Shown piece by piece: positions 49,901 to 64,000 of a stretch of 64,000 bases of DNA. Position 1 is the first letter of the stretch; each line of letters opens with the position of its first letter. The position numbers were made by a program, and so were the translations under genes. The DNA lies in NCBI RefSeq assembly GCF_040807025.1, contig NC_090942.1, forward strand, positions 65,614,911-65,678,910, given 5' to 3'. This DNA comes from Struthio camelus (lineage: Eukaryota > Chordata > Aves > Struthioniformes > Struthionidae). The notes beneath the pieces are model-generated. The model was not told the DNA's origin and searched no databases. It saw only the letters and a list, made by a program, of their open reading frames with translations.

Positions 49901-51721
49901 GCCTAAGCTGAATGTGCCTAGTTTGCTGAGTTGCAGTGAGGGTTAGAGGCCTATATTTGTTAGGCTGTCCCCTGGGTTTGCTGCTGTATTTCTAACAGAG
50001 GTGCAACCTCCTTATGTCTGGGAAAATGGTAATATGTGCTATTAGTGCAAAGAGATGCTAACAATGCTACTTAAATGGTCAATATTTTTATTCTAAAGAA
50101 AATTACTTGGATGGTGAAGGCAGTGTCATATATGTACTTGTCTGGCTTTTTCTTTTTGAGCTGGTATCCTGACCCACCTCTCTTCATTGCAGCAAGAAGT
50201 TCCCTCTGTATAACTGTCCATCTTCTCTCTACAGCAATACTGCTATTTGCCAAAGGCAGACATCTTTGCCCTGGCACTCACAATAGCCCTAGCAGCAGGC
50301 ACAGGACCACTGCCTCACAACGGTGCCATGTGGCACCACATCCGCAAGGGCAATATCCCACCGATCCCTCAGAAGCTCCCCCACAGCTTTCTTGAACTTT
50401 TGAAGGTGAGAAACAAGCCTTAACAGGATGGAGATTTTTTTTTTTTTACAGTGAGCATGTGGCAATGAGAGTTAAATCCTGGACTTTACCTTCTAGCTCA
50501 TGATCCATCCTGACCCAGTGGCAAGACCTTCTGCCACAGCTCTTACTAAACACCCTGTTCTCCGTCCCTCGCTTGGAAAAGCTGTGCAGCTCCAGAAGCA
50601 GCTAAATGTGGAGAAGTGTAAAACTGCCATGTTGGAAAGGTAGTGCTTGCTTGGGCATAAAAGGGTGGAGACAAGGTGTGACAAGTGCCAGTCACCAGGT
50701 GTGAAAGCAGGGTGGCAGCACTGGGGATTCTGGCTGGGGGTCTCTACTGTTGGTTCCTGTGCCTGGAGCTGAAAGGGTGGCAGTGCTGTGGCAAGGGATT
50801 TGGCATGCCAAGGGAGCTCTGGTTCAGTTATGGCTTTGAGGAGTTGACTAAATCAAAGCAGTTAACTTGGACACTTACTGTGGCCACTAGTTGTAGGAAA
50901 ATAAGGATACAATATGCAGCCACTGGGCAGATGAAGAATTGATACTGAACTAATGGTCCAGCACAGAAGGAAGAGAAACATGAGAGAGCATCAGACATCC
51001 TCCTTTCCCTTGCTCCCTCTCACGGCTGTTGGCAGCAATGTTCAGAGACACTGGGACCGAGTTAAGCGCTAGCGACTGCCACCACCCCTCCTAGTACAGC
51101 AGTCAGTAGGAAGAACTGTCATTGGCAGGGAGGAAAGCTGGTATGCTCTGGGAGAGTGAGAGCATCAGCAACTAAAAAGAAGCATATGAGAATCTCTGAT
51201 AGAGATGTGTTGCATGAAATGGCACTAGTCTAAGTTCCCATCTTTTCAGATATTCGGATGGAAAAATTAAGCTTAGGACTCTTCATACTGGTGCCAGCCT
51301 AGGTGTTTGCTGACCTGATACCTAGGTTTCCTAGGTAAACCTTCGAAGCTGATATTTTTTTGGAGTAGAAACCGAAGATAAACCTATAATGATCGTTCAT
51401 GCTGCCATGCATCACTGTTCTCCAGCAGTGTCAGAGTACTGCAGTAACTCTCTCTCATGAGATGTGTTGCTTTCATAGTGTTTATAGCTGTATTCTGTAG
51501 CTGATGGGACCAATGTGTGATGTGGCTTCCTTCCTCTCCTCTTCCTTCTGTCTTCTCCCTGCAGGGAACTTAAAGCAGCCCGTCTTGCCCAGACCCTCAT
51601 GAAGGACCAGTCCTTACGATGTGCCAAGCTGCAAGAGTGCGAAACATCTTCCAAACAGAACAGCAAGCGCCTGGTGGGAGGGAAGAGCTGTCGCTCGTTT
51701 AGCTTTACGTTGGGTTACTGA
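37929..51721 (+). CDS. WEE2: Wee1-like protein kinase 2 (WEE2), complete, eleven coding exons
   Basis: WEE2 phosphorylates CDK1 on Tyr15 and keeps oocytes in meiotic prophase arrest; it also acts at metaphase II exit. Exons: 37929-38261, 41359-41558, 42437-42485, 45756-45928, 46509-46630, 47893-48039, 48801-48902, 49231-49316, 50235-50405, 50497-50639, 51565-51721. They give 1683 nt and 560 aa (human 567), with all phases closing. The start has A at -3 and G at +4. Residues 1-190 are a divergent regulatory region that includes [13 protein letters not shown]. The kinase domain has its Gly loop GVGEFG at 218-223, Lys240 (YAIKR) and Glu258 in helix C ([14 protein letters not shown]). The catalytic loop is HLDIKPSN, with Asp338, Lys340 and Asn343. 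The metal site is Asp377 in DLG rather than DFG, normal for Wee kinases. [12 protein letters not shown] follows. The protein ends [18 protein letters not shown]. Residues about 351-369 form an acidic Ser/Glu insert. Confidence 0.97.
38262..41358 (+). other. WEE2 intron 1, no gene seen
   Basis: Donor gtaatg and a strong T-tract acceptor, followed by taatacag, bound it. It holds a small hairpin at 38672-38701 and an old CR1/SINE-like fragment near 40650-40776. No other features were recognised. Confidence 0.7.
40650..40776 (+). repeat. Degraded CR1/L3-type LINE 3' end (possibly with MIR-like piece)
   Basis: The plus-strand string gttggactagcagatctaga, then ggttccctctgatctta resembles the conserved end of avian CR1 and related L3 elements: 'ggttggactagatgatct..aggtcccttccaac'. 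Upstream, ccttctctgaagcctcagtt at 40651-40670 looks like the MIR segment 'cctctctgagcctcagttt'. Both matches are partial and made by eye. Confidence 0.5.
44331..44395 (+). repeat. Copy 1 of a diverged direct duplication
   Basis: This segment contains cttaagatgctgtaag, then atcttatgaagtgcaatgtg, then tgtgatggg, in the same order as the segment at 45034. The partner carries substitutions and lacks about three bases. The copies are about 700 bases apart in WEE2 intron 3. They may be two copies of an unclassified interspersed repeat. Confidence 0.65.
44796..44865 (+). repeat. Possible MIR 3' fragment
   Basis: atacactgaggcc, then gttagtcaacagccagtg, then cagaccagagcttgaacc resembles the MIR 3' half: 'gaaactgaggc', then 'ggtcacacagctagtaagtgg', then 'cagagc..gacttgaaccc'. 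The match is weak. Confidence 0.35.
45034..45095 (+). repeat. Copy 2 of the diverged direct duplication
   Basis: This segment contains cttttaagatgctataaa, then tcttatgaaatacaatgtgt, then agtgatgggc. It is parallel to 44331-44395 and similarity fades on both sides. Confidence 0.65.
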
Positions 51722-52905
51722 ACTTCTACGTTGTCCAAATAGCTCAGGCTGTTGCATGTGAATGGCCCTCTGAAAGCAGAGGGTCTGCACAAACTGATGC
51801 CCCATACTAGCTCTCCCTGTTGTGATTTTTTTTTTTTTAGTTTTTTAGACTCTGCAATGACATGCTGCCTGCAGGAAGGGAAGAATGACTAGCTCACAAG
51901 AATCGAACCATGTGATTAAGAATATTGCCCTCAGTCGTCTTCTGTTTAATTTTTTTGTGTGACTAGTCTTGTTCTAAACTAGGAATGGTTCTGCCATACA
52001 AGTGAAAGGATGGCATTTTCTCTACTTGCTCCCTTTGTCTAGTTGGACCTACTACTGACTGTGCTTTTGTGGTCTTAATGCTTTGGCCACCTGAGTATCT
52101 TTAGAGGGGAGACAGTGCCTGTATGAGGAGACAGTGCCTACAGCTGTGTCCTCCTGGAATGGAGGAGGCTTTGAGTATGACAGACAATTTTAATTACATG
52201 TGAGGAGACAGACTTGTTACATACTGTCCTAGTGGACTTAGGATGCATTTAAAGTGGCATTTAATCGAGGGGGACAAAGAGTAAAAGGAAATACTTATTT
52301 GAAGAAGCCTTTCTTGTGGAAGCTGAAGGAAACTTGCCTTCCATTAACTTCTAGCAACATGCACAAAATTGCATAACTGAAATGGTTAGGTTTTTTGCAG
52401 ACTAGCTCCTGAAGTCTGACTTACTGTATTCTGGTCAGCAAGGACATCTTGCTTGAAGTGAGGGAAATAACTTTAGTAAGCTGGTAGGTGGGTCTCTGTA
52501 CCTCTTTTCCTTGCAGTATCTTACACGTGGGGCAACTACCCGTCTGTACAACCCAGCTTTTCAGCAAAGATGAGGGAAAACTGGACAGGATTTTTTTTTT
52601 GCATCTTGTCAGTTTTTTTTGAATTGCCCATGTAAAGAGTGTATATTATACTTAATAAATCTTATCTGCCTGCTAAATGTAACTTTTTGAAATTTGTCAG
52701 TTTTAAGTCTAGCTGAAATTGAGTTACAGCTGTGAATGGTGTACTACATGAGGGAGAATTTAATGTTGAATAACTCAGTTATCTTTTGATTTTACTGAAG
52801 CTAGATTTGTTTTCAAGTGTTGGACAGTATTGACTTTTAAATTACTAGATCATATTCCCTTAAAAAGCATACCATGCAAATAAAGATTTTAATCATTACT
52901 TTTAC
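51722..52905 (+). other. WEE2: WEE2 3' UTR with two polyadenylation signals and CPE-like motifs
   Basis: AATAAA hexamers lie at 52654-52659 and 52879-52884. The second is followed by a T-run at about 52919-52931, the expected downstream U-rich element. TTTTAAT, which fits the cytoplasmic polyadenylation element (U4A1-2U), occurs at 52188-52194 and at 52887-52893, the latter two bases past the distal hexamer. U-rich runs lie upstream of the proximal hexamer. These features fit an mRNA stored and re-adenylated in oocytes, which is inference. A near-direct repeat, ggagacagtgcct, occurs at about 52109 and 52128. Confidence 0.65.
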
Positions 52906-53135
52906 CTAAGACTGTGGCTTTTTTTTTTTTTCCTTTTGACTCCTTGCCCTGTCTCCTAGATCTTAGGTCATCTGTGCAAATTACCTGTAAAAGGTAACAA
53001 AGTGATGGCAGCTGGTTAGTGTGCAGGCCTGTAACTGCATGTGGGGAAAGGAAGAGGCTCTCTGTTCCCTGCCAGGCAGGTGTGCTGCACTGGTCCCTGC
53101 GGCTTCTGTATGGGCCAAGGTGGGGGCTGGAGGTT

Positions 53136-53150
53136 GGGGGGGGGGGGGGG
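53136..53150. repeat. G15 homopolymer run
   Basis: Fifteen consecutive G with another G5 block (tgggggctgg) just upstream give strong G-quadruplex potential. It sits about 200 bases before a C13 run (53354-53366), so the two could also pair in single-stranded DNA or RNA. It lies between the WEE2 poly(A) site and the SSBP1 promoter. Confidence 0.85.
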
Positions 53151-53366
53151 AGAATGGCAGTCAGCAGCACCGTTGGGGCAGATGCTGCTGTAGGGGGAAG
53201 GGGGCTGCTACAGAGGTGAAAGACGACTTGCTCCAGTGGAGTAAATCCAATGAGGCAGCTACTGACGTGTTTGGGAAGGGGGAAAAAGCGCGGTGCGACC
53301 TCCTGTGTTGCACTGACCGGGTGACTGACTATTACCCTTTTCATGCGGGAGGGCCCCCCCCCCCCC

Positions 53367-53520
53367 GTGGGGGTGGGACAAGGCTAACATCTGTGACCTT
53401 ACCTGCAACGGGGGGCACAGGGCCCATGTTACCACCTGCCCGCGTGACCCCCGCCGTGGGGCGGGACGGGGCCCTGTAGCCACCCCCCCAGCCACGCGTG
53501 ACCCCTGTGTGGGGCGGGCC
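53367..53520. repeat. Short GC-rich tandem repeat (about 51-54 bp period, roughly three units) carrying GC boxes
   Basis: GTGACC recurs at 53393, 53444 and 53498, and each repeat also carries a G-rich block: gtgggggtgggac, ccgtggggcgggacgggg, tgtggggcgggcc. CCACCTGCCC and GCCACCCCCC precede the second and third GTGACC. Units are diverged. The G-rich blocks match Sp/KLF (GC-box) sites and sit 240-380 bases upstream of the likely SSBP1 TSS region. Confidence 0.55.
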
Positions 53521-53860
53521 AGGCTCCACCTTCTCCTCTCCGCCCGCCACGGCGGTGCCCGCTCCTCTCCGCCCTCCGGGGCGCTCTTTTGCCCCCGGAC
53601 CCTTGGTTCCGCCCGGCGCCCCCTTGCCGGGGCCAGGAAGGCAGGCGCTGGAGGGGGGGGCGAGGGCAGCGTGTTTCCAGCCGGCCCCGCTTTGCGCCGG
53701 CCCCGCGGCTGCCTTTCCGCTTCCGGCCGTCGCGGGCGCTGCTCGGCGGCGGGAGAGGTGGGCGGCGGCGGCCGAGCGGGGCGGCGGCGGCGGGCTGGGG
53801 CTCCCGGCGGGGTCACTTCAGCTGTGCTTTTCCCCCCCCCCCCACAGGAGCGGCGGCGGC

Positions 53861-59118
<5,258 letters not shown>

Positions 59119-59290
59119 GGTTGCTAGCGCTTGGACCCAGCCCATTTCATTCCTTTCATTTTACAGTGTTTCACAATTCTGTAATCATGTATGTTGCTGT
59201 AGTTTCTTTAAAAAAGTAAATAAAATGTTTGATACCCATAGGGAATGTGTGCGTGTGCACGTGCGTGGTTTTGTTGTTTTGTTATCCTTC
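59119..59290 (+). other. SSBP1: SSBP1 3' UTR and polyadenylation site
   Basis: The stop at 59116-59118 is followed by AATAAA at 59219-59224, giving a short 3' UTR of about 120 bases. A GT-rich block (tgtgtgcgtgtgcacgtgcg from about 59246, then tggttttgttgttttgtt) provides the downstream element. The arrangement is a strong, textbook cleavage site. Confidence 0.8.
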
Positions 59291-60074
59291 GTGCTTTCTC
59301 TCTGTTCATCGTTGGTTGGACTTCTTTCTTTTTTGCTGTTTTAACAGAGGTGAGGGTGATCCTTGTGGCTGTATTAGTTCCTGAACTGGTGAATATGTAA
59401 ATGGAAATCATCTCCCTGAATCTGCAGCCATTTTCAAACCGTATTTTATTGGCTGCCTTAGCTATCTCTCTTCTGTCCCATAGGGCCTAACAACCTAATC
59501 ACCTCTCACTGCTAATGACCCTCCTCTGTTCCATAGGTGTCATGCTTCCTTTTTTTTAAGCTACATCAATTAGACAATATGTTAAACCAGAGCCATTGAC
59601 CTCAGCTAGTACTTGAAGTTTGTTTCTGTTTCAGACCCAGAGAAGACCTTATGTGGCTGTGAGTCTGCCCCTCCCCTGATTATAGCATTTGATCAAATAA
59701 GACATTGTCTCGCAGCAAACCCTGCTTTGTTGTTTTACTTAGATCCTCATTATTATGACACTTTGACGTACTTTCACTCTGTTATGACGTTAAAATTCTC
59801 ACTCCAGCATCTTGTTAGGGTGCTATGCCTGTCATTTGCCATCAGGAGGAGCTAGAAGAATGACTGCTGTGTCTTGCTTCTGAGAGCCTTACAGTACTGT
59901 GTAAAAATAACATTCCTGGCCCAGGATTCTCAGTTAACGTGGGAGTGAGTAGTGGCATTTCTTATCTTTAACTTTGGTTTAATTGTTAGAAAGACTGAGA
60001 GTTTGTAGTGTTGTTAGTAACAAATTGCACAGCTAAAAAGGTGCTTCTTTCTGCTACCTATTTAGAGAAGTGGT

Positions 60075-60105
60075 GAAATTCCCACTGACAGGATGTGGGA
60101 ATTTC
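60075..60105. promoter_or_regulatory. Perfect inverted pair of kappaB-like sites
   Basis: gaaattcccac (60075-60085) and gtgggaatttc (60095-60105) are exact reverse complements around a nine-base spacer. The right arm continues to GGGAATTTCC (60097-60106), which fits the NF-kappaB consensus GGGRNNYYCC. A third gtgggaattt follows at 60151-60160. Function is unproven. Confidence 0.5.
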
Positions 60106-61134
60106 CTCTTTCACTGAACAGGGTGACAGAATTTCCTGCCTTCAAAGGTGGTGGGAATTTGTATCTTACCTGTCTCTGAGCACAGTACAGCACGCACTTA
60201 TTTTCTGCAGCTCTTCACTGAATACAGTGGTCTTTGTTTATGCTCTTCTCTGGGAGCGTTGGTGGTACTACCAAAGAACTGAAGGGCATTTATTTCTGGA
60301 TGAAGTTAATGCTTTCACTAGTATACTAATACCTAGCACTGGGATACTGAAATGTTAGTAGATGCATTGGAAATGCTTAATGGGTTAAATGGGTTGTTAT
60401 CCACATGAGGTTGTACTATCTTTTTAAAGAGGAAGTTGAGCCTTTAAGTCCAAAACCTACTGTTTGTTAGATCTGAGCCTGTTGTACTGCTGCCACTTCA
60501 CCTTCTGTAGTTACTTACAGGAATATGCCATGCTTTTCGGAGGCTGAGAGGAGACCAGACATTTTGTGGTTAGAGCGTCGATCTGCACTAAACCTCAGCA
60601 GCCCCAAGGTTGTAGTATTACCTGGCAGTTCTCACTCTTTGCTGGGTATTCCTTTTCTATAAAGCATTTGTTCAACATGACACGCTCCTGTTATTTCTGT
60701 GTGATTGCATGTTGCTCTCCCATGTTCGAATCGTGCCAGCAGAAGTTCTGTTGTGCAGGCATGTGACACTGATTTCATGCTCTGCTGATCGATGCAGAAA
60801 AGCACCCCAGGTGGCAGGGTAGGTGTGGGGGAGATCTTGCCAGCTGAGGCAGAGAAACATACACAAGCTCCACATTTAAGTATCGCTTCTGAAACTAGAT
60901 GAGTCCTCTACACTTGTGTTCTTCCTGTCTAGAGGAAGTGCCAGACAGTACCTCTGAGTGCTTTTGGCTTAAGGTAAACTCATTGCAAAGACTTAGTACT
61001 GTAGTCCTTTAGGTATTTTGACTGGAGGCAGGTAATAAGCTCCCCCACCAATGCTTGCGTTACTTGGGATGCAGTACTTTCTGAAAAGAGTGAATGATAG
61101 CAGTGCTGGTTATGGATGCTGTAATAGGGAAGAA

Positions 61135-61150
61135 CGTCGTCGTCGTCGTT
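61135..61150. repeat. (CGT)n microsatellite
   Basis: Four to five tandem CGT units occur in cgtcgtcgtcgtcgtt, a CpG-containing simple repeat outside any CpG island. Confidence 0.8.
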
Positions 61151-61995
61151 GTTTTCCTCCTGTTGATTCTAGGCAAGAAGGATATGAGAACTGCTATGGG
61201 TTTATTATAATGGTGCACCCCTAAAGTAGTGGTCCCAATAAAGTTTGTGTTTGGCCCACACAGTCCTTCTGGGCAGCTGAAAGCTGCGATTTGTCTTAAG
61301 CTTTCTTCATATCTGGGAAGCCCCAAGTGAACGTGCTACACCTCTGTTTATTTAGTGATTGCCTCCTTTTCTGCACCCTGCTGTGATTGTGGAGCTCCAC
61401 ATGACTTATACAACTGATAGTGCCTGCTTTGGAGCTTGGGAACTGGCTTTCTACACCAGACTCAGGGTAGAGGTGGTAGCGAAGATTGCCTTCCCTGCTG
61501 CAGGTGTGAATCTTAGCCAAAACTCCTCTCTGGAAGGGTGAGGGTTGAATGGCTCGTGCTAATTTCTGCCTGTGGCTCAGGATGAGGACAGAGTTGAGCT
61601 AGCACAAGATAAGGGATTGGGTGCCAGCAGAGAAAATATTTGCTCAAGAACTTTGACTTTTCTTGCTTTTCTGGTTCCTCCATTTGAAGTTGCTAATAAA
61701 CTCTTAGAGATTACTGTGTTGTCCTTGCTCCATGCACGCCTATCTTGAGAACATTGTGCTTGAAAAGCCATACAGTATCTTGGATGTTCATCGCGGTTTT
61801 GTACTAGGGTAGATTGTCGTAAATGATACTGCCTTAACAATAGACACAGATAGTTACAGCAAAAATAACCAGTGGCAAAGGTATGTTGTGCATGCACCTC
61901 CCACGTCTGCTTTGCAGCTATTGGGCAAAGTTAATCTGTAACAAAGTAATTTCGGTTAAGAGGAAAGAAAGTGTAAAATCAACCTGTATATAGCA

Positions 61996-62000
<5 letters not shown>

Positions 62001-62030
<30 letters not shown>
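62001..62030. repeat. (CT)15 microsatellite
   Basis: Thirty bases of perfect CT dinucleotide repeat, likely polymorphic in length. It lies in the intergenic region downstream of SSBP1. Confidence 0.95.
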
Positions 62031-62034
<4 letters not shown>

Positions 62035-64000
62035 AATGGCTAGTTACTTGCTCTGTAAGGGAGTGTAGAAGAATGGAGGTGGTATCTCTTAAGTTAAAAC
62101 CTTGTTTATAGCTAGTCAATGAGTGTTCTTCTGCGCTGTCCCATGATAAATGACATTCAGCTTTTGCTTGTCCCAGTTAACTTCTCGTGTAAGCAAACCC
62201 TGATTGCTGGCATCAACTAGGATTTTTAAAAAGTGTTTGATCTTCTCAAAGAACTTACTTTGTTTATTTAAAGAGATAGATTGGAATAGATTAAAAAAAT
62301 AGAGATGATTTCTTTAAAGAATGACAGGGCATTTTAACCAAGTATTTGGAGCGTTTCATAACAGCCTTGGGACAGAGTTGTTCTGGATTGTGAGGCAGCT
62401 CAGTGCCTCTCAGTTATTTCTCTTAGTTTGATAAAAGGTGTAGGAAACTCTTCTCCTGTGCTTTTTCCTGGCTATAGTGCTTTGGTTTGAGGAAGACACC
62501 ATGGGCATTGTGCCTGTTAAGAGCTTTCAAAATGCTACACAGCAAAGAACATTTTCAGCTTTTACTGAAATGTGACCTGTATTTGAAAACATAGATACAA
62601 TTCACCCAACTCCACGTATGGGGTAACGTGAGGGATACTTCAATGAAGTGGGGCTGATTTCTTTGGCAGAACCATCTATTCTTACTTCTGTTCCTTGCCT
62701 CATAGTTTCTTAGGACAGAATAACAAGACGGATTAAGTGTGACTGAGAGCTTGGATTGACATAGAATTACTAGAACCTTTTACTGCCAAGTATCTGCTTT
62801 GACTTCACACCTGCCTAAAGACTGCATCCTGATGACTGCAAAAAGGGGGGAGGTGTCTGAGCCCTGTCCCAGCTCTCTGTTGTGAGGGCTAGCATTATCT
62901 TTGGGAGCCTGATAAAAGCCTGTGCAGAGAGGCTGTGAACTGCAAAGGCAGGAAAGCTGAATTAGAGCTTTGAGAAGTCCCTGGGTACAGGAGGGAGGAA
63001 TATTCTGGTAAAGAGAACTTGTGTTTCTGTCTGTACCAATTATGTGGTTTTAACAGTAGGCTGTCTCCAGTACTGGCCATCCCACATCTTTCACGGGTAT
63101 TCATGTCAGAGAAGGAATATAATGCCAGGATTGTAGGAAGAGAACTTAACTATTCGGAGGCACACCTTCTATTTTTAACTCTGAAATTTCTATGGTGGAA
63201 GTCTTTTTGCAAAGCAGTTGAGCATGCCTGTAGATACAAACTAAGGCTCAGCTGCTGTTCTAGCCAGGTCCTGTCCAGTTTTCCCTTGGTGATGCTGGGT
63301 AGGGGGAGCTTCTTCACAAAACATTGTGATTCAGGTCCTCATTTACACAGGAAATGCGCTTTGTTACTGCAGAATCAGTTACTGGGCAGCGTAAGTAACG
63401 TGTTTGCACAGGACATTCAGGAAAAGGAATCAACTTTCATGGGGTTTCTACAGAGAGATTCTCTTAGGGGGAAATGTAAGTTAGTTTGTGTAAGATTTCT
63501 TTCTTCTGCTTGTTGCTTTATGTCCCAGATAAGATATCAGCTAGCTCTTCACCATACTTTGCAATTTCAGAACTATCTCCAGCAACTACTGTGATTAGAA
63601 ACTGATAGTCAAGCCGTTCTTTGTGTTATTCTTAGTACTGAGATTTGTGCACTGTGTCTTTTAAGAGTTGCTAATTTTGTCAAAGAAACTCACCTGCTCT
63701 AAAAATTGCCATTTTTTTTTGTGGGCCAAGATTTTTCATTTGTACCTGTTAAAAATAACTAACAATTGCTGTGCTGTAGGCTCTGTTCCTATTTGTCTTT
63801 TTCTTGCTGGGTGACTTTTAAAACTTCTTTGAACAAAACGGCTTTAGTAAATGGGTGGTTATCTTGATCCCAGTTGTCACAAGTCAGAAAAAAAGTTACC
63901 TGTAAATATTTAATGAGCCTTTGTGCAACTGACCTGATCTAGAACTGAGTAATGATGCGGTCACAAGAGTCATGGCTTCTGTAACCCGGATCTGCAATGA

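Larger units (their letters stand above)
59291..64000. other. Region downstream of SSBP1, no gene supported
   Basis: In human, bitter taste receptor genes follow SSBP1. I see no seven-transmembrane frame here. The longest open frame (ATG at 63103 to stop at 63592-63594, about 163 codons, open upstream from TTG 63019) is Leu/Cys/Ser-rich with no recognised signature, and is near what chance allows. The region holds a (CT)15 tract at 62001-62030, a (CGT) run near 61135-61150 and a kappaB-like palindrome at 60075-60105. Confidence 0.6.

Overview
This is a eukaryotic, vertebrate window, and most likely from a bird. The coding sequence is split into short exons with GT-AG introns. Two CpG islands sit at promoters in an otherwise AT-rich background. 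The proteins match vertebrate families along their whole length. Compact introns, a sparse load of old SINE/CR1-like repeats and no mammalian Alu or L1 material point to Aves. This is inference; a turtle or crocodilian is not strictly excluded.

The gene order is that of human 7q34: AGK (+), DENND11/KIAA1147 (-), WEE2 (+), SSBP1 (+). I rebuilt every exon by hand from splice sites, reading frame and the known family sequence, and all junction phases close. Layout: 1-14102 holds the last six coding exons of AGK, a mitochondrial acylglycerol kinase, with the 5' half outside the window. 14103 to about 16045 is the convergent AGK/DENND11 3' region. About 16045-21180 is probably the long DENND11 3' UTR. 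21181-33535 holds nine DENND11 coding exons on the minus strand, starting in a CpG island at about 33.1-33.8 kb. 33.9-37.9 kb is the divergent intergenic space between DENND11 and WEE2. 37929-51721 holds eleven WEE2 coding exons (560 aa), with a 3' UTR to about 52.9 kb. 53.3-54.0 kb is a GC-rich promoter region with a small GC-box minisatellite. 53861-59118 holds six SSBP1 coding exons (148 aa). 59.25-64 kb has no gene I can support.

The genes do not form an operon or a shared pathway. Two (AGK, SSBP1) serve mitochondria: lipid phosphorylation and TIM22 import for AGK, mtDNA replication for SSBP1. WEE2 is the oocyte CDK1-inhibitory kinase and DENND11 is a DENN-domain protein.

I found no new multi-gene system. 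The observations most worth a second look are small. They are a minimal upstream ORF whose stop overlaps the WEE2 start codon (ATGGTATAATG), CPE-like motifs in the WEE2 3' UTR, a compact near-perfect hairpin in an AGK intron (1050-1100), an inverted repeat looping out an AGK 5' splice site, a perfect 18-bp palindrome in a DENND11 intron, and a kappaB-like palindrome downstream of SSBP1.
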